Positions 1-8,252 are shown, numbered from the stretch's first letter. The stretch is 64,000 bases of DNA from Cohaesibacter celericrescens (GCF_002866925.1 NZ_PKUQ01000042.1:1-64000); one strand, 5' to 3'. The notes: a model not told the origin generated them from the letters alone. Translations and numbers: made by a program.

Positions 1-503
1 GCAGCTCAGACCTATCTGGCGCCAATGGCCATAGAGGGCGGTAAGCGAACGTTCGCTGCACTTTTCACGAATTCATACACTGCGGACAAAAGCTGCCGTT
101 AGGTCTACAACTCTCCCTCCGCTGGTGGATATGAAAGGAAAACGAAAAATCTAAGTCGAAGGACTGTGTGTTGATAAATATTGGCACGATTAAGAGCAAA
201 TCTTCAATGCACTGCAAATTTGTTCAATCGTTCGGATGCCCGCTTCGTCTTTGATCCCGCGTTGGCAGCTCGTGTCCAGAGGAGAGGCCAACGAACAGAG
301 ACTATTGAGACAAGGCAGGTCCTACTGTGGTTCCTCAAGGTGAAGGAAACAATGGAGAGCTGACAGTCGCCATACCATGACACATCTGTGTCAGTAATGT
401 GTTTGTTTATCGCGAAGCCGATGCCTGTCCCCCAAGGTTGCGTCCGGCTAAGAATTGTTGCAAGTTGTAGAAATGAAGTTTTACATCTTTTTTGGGGGAA
501 TCA
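1..503. other. left flank with no supported gene
   Basis: I see no convincing gene here. The short open frames at 181-363 (TTG start) and 388-687 show no recognisable domain, and the second overlaps the real small gene beginning at 504. The stretch holds the presumed promoter of the 504-3488 operon and a perfect 16-bp palindrome at 378-393. A reading frame open from base 1 closes at 100-102 and is not recognisable. Confidence 0.5.
378..393. promoter_or_regulatory. perfect palindrome upstream of the cassette (candidate operator)
   Basis: TGACACA-TC-TGTGTCA is a perfect 7-2-7 inverted repeat 111 bp before the start at 504. Stem length and two-base spacer fit a dimeric regulator half-site pair better than a terminator, since no T-tract follows. 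No regulator gene lies in the visible cassette, so the cognate protein is unknown. It is similar to, but spaced differently from, the ATGACA-N4-TGTCAT sites at 8999, 9045 and 11252. Confidence 0.4.
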
Positions 504-866
504 ATGGGAAGTACCGGATCCGGCAATTTTTCAGATTATTCGGGCTCGCGGAACAATGACGGAACAGGAGGAACCAGCGGGGTCGATCGTTGTCGACAGG
601 CTTTCTCATGTTCTCTTGAAGAGATCGAGCTGTGTGATTACTTCAGAATGCACGCTGCCTTGCCTCCTGTTGGAACTGAGTTGGTGATAGTACACCAAAA
701 ACGTCTTTTTGCTGCAACTCAGCAGGGAGTAAAAGTTGGAGCATTACCTACCAGCTTTAATTATCTCGCAGCCTGCATGAAGGACGGTCTTTCCTATGTA
801 GGCGTCTTTACGGCTTCCACGATATTGCCAATACCAGTGGTATCTGCGGACTTCACAGCTCAGTGA
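504..866 (+). CDS. small protein with Met-Gly-Ser-rich N-terminal tail, first gene of the QueC-type cassette
   Basis: This 120-residue protein has two parts. The tail, about residues 1-27, is almost only Gly, Ser, Thr, Asn and Asp, starts MGSTGSG and carries an FSDYSGS element. The globular part, about 30-120, includes VGTELVIVHQKR and GALPTSFNYLAACMKDG. The ATG at 504 is preferred over an in-frame TTG at 492 because a G-rich ribosome-binding site (GGGGGA) sits about 5 bp upstream. It ends 9 bp before the PfkB fusion gene. I cannot assign a domain. I recall similar small proteins with a G/S-rich FSDY tail but cannot verify this. Removal of Met1 would expose Gly2, the kind of N-terminus I recall being modified by QueC-like enzymes in type IV CBASS and Qat. 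A substrate or effector role is therefore an inference. Confidence 0.7.
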   Translation: MGSTGSGNFSDYSGSRNNDGTGGTSGVDRCRQAFSCSLEEIELCDYFRMHAALPPVGTELVIVHQKRLFAATQQGVKVGALPTSFNYLAACMKDGLSYVGVFTASTILPIPVVSADFTAQ

Positions 867-875
867 GTATCTTAC

Positions 876-2198
876 ATGCTACCCCTATTGCTCGTCGGCG
901 AGATCATTGTCGACTTTACTGCAGCCCGCCCCGGCGCCGAATGTAAGTTACGACTGGGTGGTATTGTTCACGCAGCTCGTGGGTTATGGGCAAGCAGCAT
1001 TGATTATGCTGTTGCGGCTGTTTGCCCACATTATGTTGTTGATCAGGCAAAACGGTATCTCAACGCCCACGGTTGTCATGAATTCGTCTGGCTTGGAGAA
1101 GTAACCGGGTCTCCTGGTGTCATGGTGATTATTGACCCGACGGAGGTCGCTGATCAAGGATATGAGGATTTGCTCCGTGGTGAGAAAGAAATCACTATTA
1201 ACGAAGTCGGGAAATCGCTCGATGCGTATCGAGAGGTTCTGATTTTTCCAGGAGGCTTCGATCTCGCGCAGCTTCGAAGCATCTTTTCTAGTCAGGCACG
1301 CTTTAGTTTCGATATAGCATATGACACAGAGGATCTGTCCGTTCTGGCGCCGTTCGTGGGCAACATCAATGTGATCGTGATTTCGACGTCGTCTCCGCTC
1401 TTCATGCGCGTCGGATCAGAAAATATTGATAGTATGTTGCCCCTTATCGAAAAACTGGGTGCTGACGTTTTCCTCCTTAAAGAAAACCGGGGTGGGAGTC
1501 GTCTCTTCAACCTTTCAAACAGTTCTGTCGAAGCGATACCCGCTCAGTTGTCCGTCACGGTTAATTCCGTAGGAGTTGGCGATGTCTATACCGCCGTCAT
1601 GGTTGGGTTATCAGGGAGCTCATGGGAAGACGCCGCATGGAGGGGAGCCAGTGCTGCGACAGCCTATTCACAAACCACCTATCCGGATGATTTCAAGCGG
1701 GACTTGGAACGATCGTTCAGACTTTCTATAGATGAGCTACGCGATCTCGGAGGCACGATATTGCCGTGGCACACAAGGCGACAAACTTCCATTTATCTGG
1801 CCGCTCCAGATTTTTCGTATATTGACAAACCTGAAATCGATCGGACAATTGAAGCCCTGAGATACCACAACTTTAATGTGAGACGCCCCATCGAGGAGAA
1901 TGGCGAGCTTCCACTCGATAGCTCGGACGCTGTTTTAAGACAGACATTTTCTAAAGATCTTCGAATTCTTGACGAGTGTGCGGCCGTGTTTGCTGTTCCG
2001 CTGGGTAGAGATCCGGGAACCTTGGTTGAGATGGGCTACGCCGTTGCAAGGAAGCTGCCAGTTATTACGTTCGATCCACGCAGTGAGAACCATAACACAA
2101 TGGTCGTCGGCGGAAGCGTCTGCTATTCTGATAACTTGGATCAATGCTTGAACGGCCTGTTCGAAGCCGTTTCGAAACTCTGGATGGCACAGCAATGA
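876..2198 (+). CDS. PfkB-family nucleoside kinase fused to nucleoside 2-deoxyribosyltransferase
   Basis: A 440-residue two-domain protein. Residues about 1-290 resemble the PfkB/ribokinase fold: GG near 28-29 in the substrate lid region, and SVGVGDVYTA at 232-241 matching the DTxGAGD signature with the general-base Asp236 kept but the leading Asp replaced by Asn. Residues about 304-440 form a nucleoside 2-deoxyribosyltransferase-like domain: IYLAAP at 306-311 and DPGTLVEMGYA at 379-389, where Glu385 is the expected nucleophile. The first domain would phosphorylate a nucleoside and the second exchange or release the base of a 2'-deoxynucleoside. The stop overlaps the next start (ATGA), so translation with the QueC-like gene is probably coupled. 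The substrate is unknown. The fusion suggests base exchange and phosphorylation act on one intermediate. Confidence 0.8.
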   Translation: MLPLLLVGEIIVDFTAARPGAECKLRLGGIVHAARGLWASSIDYAVAAVCPHYVVDQAKRYLNAHGCHEFVWLGEVTGSPGVMVIIDPTEVADQGYEDLLRGEKEITINEVGKSLDAYREVLIFPGGFDLAQLRSIFSSQARFSFDIAYDTEDLSVLAPFVGNINVIVISTSSPLFMRVGSENIDSMLPLIEKLGADVFLLKENRGGSRLFNLSNSSVEAIPAQLSVTVNSVGVGDVYTAVMVGLSGSSWEDAAWRGASAATAYSQTTYPDDFKRDLERSFRLSIDELRDLGGTILPWHTRRQTSIYLAAPDFSYIDKPEIDRTIEALRYHNFNVRRPIEENGELPLDSSDAVLRQTFSKDLRILDECAAVFAVPLGRDPGTLVEMGYAVARKLPVITFDPRSENHNTMVVGGSVCYSDNLDQCLNGLFEAVSKLWMAQQ

Positions 2199-2836
2199 AA
2201 AAAGCGGTTCTCCTTGCTTCGGGCGGCCTCGACTCAACTACCGTCGCTTATGGTCTATTCGCAGATGGTATCGATGTGTTTCCTCTATTCTTTGACTACG
2301 GCCAGCACTGTGTCGAGACGGAATGGGGCAGGGTCAACGAAGTTCTACCACGCGACATGAGAAGCCCCGAACGCTGCGATATTTCCGATATTTTCAAAGG
2401 ATCTACATCTCGCCTTATAAAGGAAGCAAACCTTTGGCAAGACAACGTCGCTGACGACGATTTGTACGTGCCATATCGGACGCTGCTATTCTTCGCGGCG
2501 GCGGCGGCTCGAGCCCAAACGCTGGGTATTTTTGATGTTTATACGGGTTTCGTTAATAGTAACCACGCCAAGGAAATTGACTGCACCGCTGAGTTCATGA
2601 ACCAAATGGACGGCCTGATCGACAATATTGGTCCTGTCCGTTTCACCTCTCCATTCCGCTTTTCATCAAAAACCACTGTTGTCGAGGAGGCGCTGCGTCG
2701 CGGTGTTCCTATCGGCCGCACATTTTCGTGCCAAGCTGCAAGCGATTTCCCCTGTGGTGCCTGCCCGAATTGCGTCGAGCGCCTTCATGCGCTAAAGGAT
2801 GCTGCTGTCGTAATCTCTAAAGCTCAGGTCGACTAA
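2195..2836 (+). CDS. QueC-like 7-cyano-7-deazaguanine synthase, accessory copy
   Basis: 213 residues. QueC converts 7-carboxy-7-deazaguanine to preQ0 using ATP and ammonia. Visible signatures are the PP-loop SGGLDS at residues 9-14 and a C-terminal zinc site of four cysteines at 179, 187, 190 and 193 (C-x7-C-GA-C-PN-C). Both fit an intact enzyme. The ATG at 2195 overlaps the upstream stop by 4 bp and gives a normal N-terminus. No queD, queE, folE or tgt lies alongside, so this is not a plain queuosine operon. Company with a glycosylase-like protein, a deoxyribosyltransferase and a G/S-tailed small protein recalls the QueC-like enzymes of type IV CBASS and Qat. The exact product here could be preQ0 or a deazaguanine-protein adduct. 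Confidence 0.88.
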   Translation: MKKAVLLASGGLDSTTVAYGLFADGIDVFPLFFDYGQHCVETEWGRVNEVLPRDMRSPERCDISDIFKGSTSRLIKEANLWQDNVADDDLYVPYRTLLFFAAAAARAQTLGIFDVYTGFVNSNHAKEIDCTAEFMNQMDGLIDNIGPVRFTSPFRFSSKTTVVEEALRRGVPIGRTFSCQAASDFPCGACPNCVERLHALKDAAVVISKAQVD

Positions 2837-2837
2837 A

Positions 2838-3488
2838 ATGCATTCTTCTGCGATACATATGCTAGTTTCTGCTCGTCGCGTGGCGAATTACGCCCTTGAG
2901 GTCGGAGCCGATATCAACGGAGAGGCGGTTCGCCCCTCTTGCCAGCATATGGGTGCCATCTTAGCGGACTGCATTCTGCAGGCGGGCCTAAATTACAGGT
3001 CCGTAGTTCTTCCTCGCGTCTCGGCTATTCTAGAGGACTTTCCCGGTCTTGATTGCACTTCCGAACTGGTAGCTCTAGTTGGGCGAGGAGAAACCGACCG
3101 CTTCCTAAACTGGGACCATCACGAAAAGATCGATCGCTTCAAAGCGCTTGTCGGCTTCCTGAGCGAGCGCTCTGTAGAGAATGCGGCTACTTTAAAGGAT
3201 CATTTGCAAGACGCATCCTTCGTAGAAGCCTTGCTTGGCGTGAGGGGGGTAGGTCCGAAAACTGTTGACTATATGCAATGCTTGGTTGGTATCGACTCTA
3301 TTGCAGTTGATAGGCACGTACGAACCTTTGCCAAACGTGTCGGCGTCGTTGAGGAAGATTATGATTTCCTAAAATCGGTCTTCTGCTACGCCGCCGATCT
3401 GCTGTCGGTCTCCCGCCGTGAATTCGATGCATGGGTTTGGCGATGGGAGGCATCGGCAACTAACCCACAGTTAGGGTTTTCATTCTAA
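2838..3488 (+). CDS. helix-hairpin-helix DNA glycosylase/lyase-like protein
   Basis: 216 residues, starting one base after the QueC-like stop. The C-terminal half has the core of the endonuclease III/OGG superfamily: a helix-hairpin-helix at about 133-146 (LLGVRGVGPKTVDYM, with Lys141 where bifunctional enzymes carry the Schiff-base lysine) and AVDRHV at 156-161 giving the catalytic Asp158. There is no C-terminal four-Cys iron-sulfur loop, so it is nearer the OGG type than Nth or MutY. The first 120 residues are unlike common OGG N-termini. Expected activity is excision of a modified or unusual base, possibly with strand cleavage. In this operon a substrate related to 7-deazaguanine or another altered purine is plausible but unproven. 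Confidence 0.75.
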   Translation: MHSSAIHMLVSARRVANYALEVGADINGEAVRPSCQHMGAILADCILQAGLNYRSVVLPRVSAILEDFPGLDCTSELVALVGRGETDRFLNWDHHEKIDRFKALVGFLSERSVENAATLKDHLQDASFVEALLGVRGVGPKTVDYMQCLVGIDSIAVDRHVRTFAKRVGVVEEDYDFLKSVFCYAADLLSVSRREFDAWVWRWEASATNPQLGFSF

Positions 3489-3595
3489 CCGAAATCCGAG
3501 ATGCCTTCGAATCTTTCCGACATGCCATCGCATGGTAGTTCCACCAATATCTATATAGCAAAGTGGGGGGTCTCTATGCTGTCTACGTGTATAAA

Positions 3596-5017
3596 CTAGA
3601 TCGGCTTGAACATGCTTTCTGCAGAATCGGATCGGAGTCTCGCCCAAAACTCCACCGCGTACCTATCCGTCATACCAGCCACGAAATCGCAAATATGGCG
3701 CGCCTTCAGAGCCTCTCCATCCGCATCCTGAACAAGTCTACGCACGTCGTCAGGCATAAGTAGATAACCATTCTTTTTTTGTAGGGCATCAAAAATGTCG
3801 CTTACAAGCTCGGTGCCGCGATATTCGCCGAGCTTCACACGATTCGAGTAGATCGTTGACAGGTAGGTATACTGTTTGAGGACCTCTACTTTTATTCGAG
3901 TTTCCTTTTTCAGTTTAACTATTGAAAGCGCAGGAAGCTCCTCGTTCTTCGTCAGCACGACATCGTTGATGAATTCGTGTACCAATTCCGAAGACAACTT
4001 CATCCTATTGCCCGCATCCATGTTAAGATCGCGGGAAGCTTGCATCACACTGACGAAGTTAGCGATATCATCCTGTTTTCGTTCGTCATTGTCACCCAAA
4101 GTCTTAGATTTTTCGAAACTAAAAATATCGCCGAAGACATCAAAAAGTTTGGAGTGGACTTGAGCCTCAGTGACGGGTTCTCCCACGTCATCCTTCAGCT
4201 GCTCGGTAACTACTTTGGCAACCCGTTTCAACAACTCATGGTCGGTCGACAGTATAGAAGCTGGTGTCAGAAAGCCCGCCTTCAGACTGTCTTCTAGATC
4301 ATAAACTGAGTAGGCGATATCGTCAGCTATATCCATTATAGCACATTCAACCGTCTTGAACTTACGGCCTTCAGGCAGCTTCCTTTCTCCGATTACGTTC
4401 CGTTTTATTTCCTCGACTATATTCGCTTCAGAGGCGTAGTAACCCTTTTTCGGTTTGGAATCATCGGGTCTTTCAAAAGGGATCTCAAAGTCATATTTCA
4501 GAATAGACCCCAGAGTTCGAAAGCATAGATTCATGCCTGCGCGCGAGTCACCATCTTTCGGGTTCTTGTATTTTGCTTTTTTCTCGAGGCGGCTCAATAT
4601 GCGAAGCGTCTGAGCGTTTCCTTCAAACCCTCCATACATCCTCATCTTTTCGTCAAGCGCCCGCTCTCCGTTGTGACCGAACGGTGGATGCCCGATGTCG
4701 TGAATAAGACCAGCTGCCGCACACAGCCTGCTATCGATCTCCACGTTGCCTATATGCGTCTTGTAGACGTGATTTAGGCGGTCTGCGATACCTTCCGCGA
4801 TTTGCGCAACTTCAAGCGAATGCGTAAGCCGGTTCCGGAAGAAGTCAGACTCATGTCCCGGAAAAACTTGCGTTTTTCCTTGCAGTCGCCTAAAACTTGC
4901 ACTGTGAATGATCCTGCCGTAATCACGGACAAAAGCTGGCCTCCAAGGATCAGGCTTATCAACCTCGCCGTTCTGGCGTAGAAAGTCCCGCTCCCTGTAC
5001 ATCCTTGTAAGCATCAT
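3596..5017 (-). CDS. dGTPase-family HD-domain deoxynucleotide triphosphohydrolase
   Basis: About 473 residues. The family hydrolyses dGTP, or dNTPs more widely, to deoxynucleoside and tripolyphosphate. The HD metal site is clear: His in RLTHSLEV near residue 66 and His-Asp in LIHDIGHPPFGHNGE near 106-107, with the downstream ERPDD and YSVYDLEDSLKAG segments typical of Dgt. I chose the ATG at 5017 because an AGGT lies 6 bp upstream across the stop of the preceding small gene. ATG at 5014 or 5002 is also possible. It is last of three minus-strand genes and converges on the glycosylase gene 107 bp away. dGTPases that deplete nucleotides during phage infection are a known defence type, which fits the neighbourhood. 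Confidence 0.88.
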   Translation of the reverse strand: MMLTRMYRERDFLRQNGEVDKPDPWRPAFVRDYGRIIHSASFRRLQGKTQVFPGHESDFFRNRLTHSLEVAQIAEGIADRLNHVYKTHIGNVEIDSRLCAAAGLIHDIGHPPFGHNGERALDEKMRMYGGFEGNAQTLRILSRLEKKAKYKNPKDGDSRAGMNLCFRTLGSILKYDFEIPFERPDDSKPKKGYYASEANIVEEIKRNVIGERKLPEGRKFKTVECAIMDIADDIAYSVYDLEDSLKAGFLTPASILSTDHELLKRVAKVVTEQLKDDVGEPVTEAQVHSKLFDVFGDIFSFEKSKTLGDNDERKQDDIANFVSVMQASRDLNMDAGNRMKLSSELVHEFINDVVLTKNEELPALSIVKLKKETRIKVEVLKQYTYLSTIYSNRVKLGEYRGTELVSDIFDALQKKNGYLLMPDDVRRLVQDADGEALKARHICDFVAGMTDRYAVEFWARLRSDSAESMFKPI

Positions 5018-5025
5018 CAGAGTAC

Positions 5026-5160
5026 CTATGACCGCGCAGACACCAAGTTTTGAGCTTCCTTCTCGCGCTTGAGCTCTAGCCATAGCCGTACTGCTTCGCG
5101 AACACTCTCCTGATTAGCTTCTGCTGCCTTACGGGCTTCGATTACTGCTGTGTATGCCAT
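5026..5160 (-). CDS. 44-residue helical peptide upstream of the dGTPase gene
   Basis: A short gene starting with ATG at 5160 behind a good ribosome-binding site (AGGAG, 8 bp upstream) and ending 8 bp before the dGTPase start. The product is charged and looks like one or two amphipathic helices (MAYTAVIEARKAAEANQ at the start, then an Arg/Glu/Leu-rich stretch). No domain is recognised. Position suggests co-translation with the dGTPase; a regulatory or adaptor role for it is only a guess. Confidence 0.6.
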   Translation of the reverse strand: MAYTAVIEARKAAEANQESVREAVRLWLELKREKEAQNLVSARS

Positions 5161-5253
5161 GTTTTTGCTCCTACTCAGCGCTTGAGATGAGGTATAACGA
5201 ACCTGCGCCATCATTGGTTAACGATTGGTTTACTAAATCTATTTTGGCAAAGA

Positions 5254-6651
5254 CTATTGTGCACTGACTCGAGCTGGCACACCAGCCTTCCGCAAGACAT
5301 CCGCAATGTGGCTGGTTAGTCCGATTCTACGATCAAGCACAATGCCCGTGTTTGGTTTCAAATTGGCGGAAAGCAACCTTAGAGCTTCCAGTCCCTGAGA
5401 CACGTCGAAGTCCACCCATTCACTTGCATCTCCCGGCACAATGGTATCGCCGTTCGATATGCTAGCTCCACTATGCAGCTGGACGATCCAGAGTTCAGTC
5501 CCGTCAAAGACCCATTCAAACCTCGTCGCACCAAGAATGCCACGTAGTCGGCCATGAACTTCATACACACGCGAAAGAACGCGTTCGGGAACCGGTTCGG
5601 GGTTCGCTAGTCCAACCATGAAGCGGTCCCCGGTCCCTTTGATGCCCTCGACCACGAGGTCTCCATTTGACGTCTCGATGGCAGCGCCTGACCATTGAGC
5701 CGCTACGCCTTTCTGGGCAAGCACTGAAGAAATTGCGATACCGTCTGGATCCTCGCGCTGCAGTAAGGCGAACGGATCTTGCCACCCGCGCGCAGTGGTA
5801 AACTTTCCGGGTACCTGCTCACGCGGGCTCGTTCGTATCCAAATTTCCTCAAGGCCAGTTCCATGTCCAAATGAGAATGGCGCAACACGCCGGCCTATAA
5901 CGGTGGTTCTTGGAACGGGAAAGCCGCTCATATCAGCGATCAACAGCCCATAAGCTTTATCACCGATCATACGACTGAAATCGTTTGGCCACTCTACCTT
6001 GATAGATCCAGTAGGAAAAAAGTCGTCGGAACGCTCCCAGAAGATTACATTATCCTGCTTCCAACCTCTAGGCTTGGGGTGCAGACTAAATTCGAGTCGT
6101 CCTTTTCGGCCACCGGAGAAATCGACATCTATTCCGTACACTGTCTTGAAAAGATGAATGGCCCACTCAGTTGGAAGACGTGCGAAACCAGGCTTTTCGA
6201 CGCCACGGGGTGTCATGTCAGGACGGAATTCGACAACGTCGCCCATCACAACACCAGATACGCCGCCATCCGAAACATCGATCGTCTCGTTGACGATCGT
6301 GAACGCCCCCTCGTCAGTGAAGCGCTTAACCGCGTCGACAGCAGCATCGGCATTGTCTACGCCATAGAGGAACTCCCTGCTTTGGGATTGTTCAGCACTG
6401 AAGCTGCGAACGTTAACCGTTCCCTCGGAACTGCGCTCGAAAAGAATCTGTATTGCCTCGGCGACTGATTCGAACCGGTGGTTCGCTTCGATATCAGCGA
6501 TGCGGCAGAATTGCTGTTCTGGTCCGTACTCCGCAGGAGCGAAGCTGACGAACTGAGCGACGTTGAACGTTTCCGCCAACCGATCCAACGTTTTGTCTTT
6601 TCTGAAAGCCCATACGTTTGGTTGATTAAATTTCTTGTGCGAACTGTTCAA
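5254..6651 (-). CDS. protein resembling the ATP-grasp region of PEP synthase/pyruvate phosphate dikinase
   Basis: About 465 residues, not identified with certainty. NVRSFSAEQSQSREFLYGV near residues 80-98 is placed like the RSSAxxEDxxxxSFAG strand of PEP synthase-type ATP-grasp domains. DVSDGGVSGVVMGDVVEF a little later resembles the strand that precedes their GVMFT element. ELWIVQLHSG near 390 resembles the WxxQxRP strand that closes the nucleotide site. No phosphohistidine or PEP-binding domain is visible, so any activity would be ATP-dependent ligation or phosphotransfer without the full dikinase cycle. An in-frame GTG at 6657 is too close to AAGGAA; TTG at 6651 has better spacing and was chosen. 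It leads the minus-strand set with the 44-residue peptide and dGTPase. Confidence 0.55.
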   Translation of the reverse strand: MNSSHKKFNQPNVWAFRKDKTLDRLAETFNVAQFVSFAPAEYGPEQQFCRIADIEANHRFESVAEAIQILFERSSEGTVNVRSFSAEQSQSREFLYGVDNADAAVDAVKRFTDEGAFTIVNETIDVSDGGVSGVVMGDVVEFRPDMTPRGVEKPGFARLPTEWAIHLFKTVYGIDVDFSGGRKGRLEFSLHPKPRGWKQDNVIFWERSDDFFPTGSIKVEWPNDFSRMIGDKAYGLLIADMSGFPVPRTTVIGRRVAPFSFGHGTGLEEIWIRTSPREQVPGKFTTARGWQDPFALLQREDPDGIAISSVLAQKGVAAQWSGAAIETSNGDLVVEGIKGTGDRFMVGLANPEPVPERVLSRVYEVHGRLRGILGATRFEWVFDGTELWIVQLHSGASISNGDTIVPGDASEWVDFDVSQGLEALRLLSANLKPNTGIVLDRRIGLTSHIADVLRKAGVPARVSAQ

Positions 6652-7289
6652 AGTCACTTCCTTTGATTCGACGATACCTCAACACGTGGTTCGTGCCTAT
6701 CTGGTGCATCCTATTCGTCCGTTTCGAAATGGCCAAATGACATTGGGTTACATCTTCGAAGTCTCCCCAGCTTTATAAATAGAACTAACCTGTGCTGATG
6801 TGCAACAATGCTACTAGCGCGTACTCAGCAAGAGGAAGCCGTTTTCCGCCTGACGGTCGCAAAAATGGAACAACAAGGTCACGTGTAAATGGTTCCAGTT
6901 TGCGTGCCATTTTCTGGTTTCTCTAGCTGGTTTAATCTTGAGTGCCTTCCTCAGGACAGTTGGTGACATCTGCTTTCGAGACGCTCGCCATGAATGAAAG
7001 AATGACGCGAAGTGTTCACTATTACTCGCAAATTGAATGGCAACTACGGGGTAGGGAGTGACCATTCCGTAATTGTGTATGAACGACGGCTCTGGGCCGT
7101 TCTGTTGAATTCAAATGGCCCCAAAATTCCACGTTGTATTGCGCTGCATTAGGCCGGTTAGAGCCCAAAACGTCTATTCTAGATGAGGGCTTGTGAGCGA
7201 AAGAAGGATGCCTGAATTGCGTAAGAACAATCTTTCGCAAGTTTAGAGAGGCGAAAGACAGGCGATTGCGGCAAGGGGGGTAATCATTC
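6652..7289. other. about 640 bp without a supported gene
   Basis: The stretch separates the nucleotide-chemistry cassette from the YHYH gene. Short minus-strand frames (6814-7065, 7022-7408) have no recognisable protein, and the second runs into the YHYH gene in another frame. It should contain the promoter of the minus-strand set near 6660-6760. I see no strong hairpin, repeat or RNA gene. Confidence 0.5.
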
Positions 7290-8252
7290 TCAGCGGCAAT
7301 ATTCTCCTCTTTGGATGTTTCCATTGTTGGTGACGGTTTTTGTTTCAAACTGAAAGCAACCCGTCTTCTCTGTTGGCGTGTAGCGGATGTAATAGTCTTC
7401 ACCCTCATAGCTGTAGGTCATACTGCGTGTGCCATCATCCTGTGAAGAAAACACAAGATTTTCAACGCCGCCACGTGGGGGACGTCCTGCGGAAGCACCT
7501 TTGCCATTTGATGCTTTGAGAGGATGCACTCTTGGTACGTTGTCTATGTCGGGAACTTCGCCCATCAGGCACTGCACAATATAGGGTGCACCGGTCGAGG
7601 TATGATAACGATAACCGAATTCGGCATCGGCTTGACCGTTGCAGATGTCGAGGTTGTCCGCCAAGATCTTGGTGCCATCTGGATTGTTGTCGCCATAGAT
7701 AGGAAAGCCATCAAAGGCCCAGCCAATGATGGCATCGTCTCCTTTGTTCTTCATCTGGTCTATCATGCAGGTTGGTTTGACATGATAATGATAATCATCA
7801 CCTCGACCGGCATGACCGCCACATTCATCCAATTGGCCAGTCTGTAAGGTGTCATGAAGCGCCTGATGATGTGCCAAATCCTGTTGGCTCATCTCGCCGC
7901 CGCCGGTATAATCATAAATAGGCACACCATTAACGGCAACACCAAGGGCAGCATCCCGTGTCAACGGTGTGGTGCCCAATGTCGGGTTCAAAATGATGGG
8001 GGCAGCATAGTCCGCGGGCACCGGCACCTGTTCATTGGTCCCCACTATGCCTGTCATTTTTTCGTGATCCGGATAGGTGTCGGACTGGATAATGGCGTGG
8101 CTTTCGGTGCAGGTAACCTTGACGCTGCTGTCAAACCCCGCCTCTCTGACAGATGTGGCAACAGCCTCGCAATGATCATCATGCGCCGATACAGTCGAAA
8201 TGCTTGCTGCAATGAGGGTCGCGGTCAGAAGGCATAACTTGGTCTGTTTCAT
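7290..8252 (-). CDS. exported YHYH-domain protein
   Basis: About 320 residues with an N-terminal signal peptide (hydrophobic LCLLTATLIAASISTVSA, probable cleavage before HDDHC). The diagnostic YHYH motif is near residues 154-157 within a Gly/His/Asp-rich segment, followed by the WAFDGFPIYG element usual for the family. The biochemical role of YHYH proteins is not established; histidines and acidic residues suggest metal binding. The start at 8252 has a weak GGA site; ATG at 8264 is the alternative. It lies 44 bp downstream of another secreted-protein gene and probably forms an operon controlled from the 8939-9124 region. Confidence 0.8.
   Translation of the reverse strand: MKQTKLCLLTATLIAASISTVSAHDDHCEAVATSVREAGFDSSVKVTCTESHAIIQSDTYPDHEKMTGIVGTNEQVPVPADYAAPIILNPTLGTTPLTRDAALGVAVNGVPIYDYTGGGEMSQQDLAHHQALHDTLQTGQLDECGGHAGRGDDYHYHVKPTCMIDQMKNKGDDAIIGWAFDGFPIYGDNNPDGTKILADNLDICNGQADAEFGYRYHTSTGAPYIVQCLMGEVPDIDNVPRVHPLKASNGKGASAGRPPRGGVENLVFSSQDDGTRSMTYSYEGEDYYIRYTPTEKTGCFQFETKTVTNNGNIQRGEYCR

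Noticed and set aside
388-687. 99-residue plus-strand frame overlapping the first cassette gene
   Set aside because: Overlaps 504-866 in another frame, lacks a good ribosome-binding site and resembles nothing known.
504-3488. Calling the cassette type IV CBASS or Qat outright
   Set aside because: No CD-NTase, TGT-like, effector ATPase or TatD-like gene is visible in the window; only the QueC- and OGG-like parts are shared.
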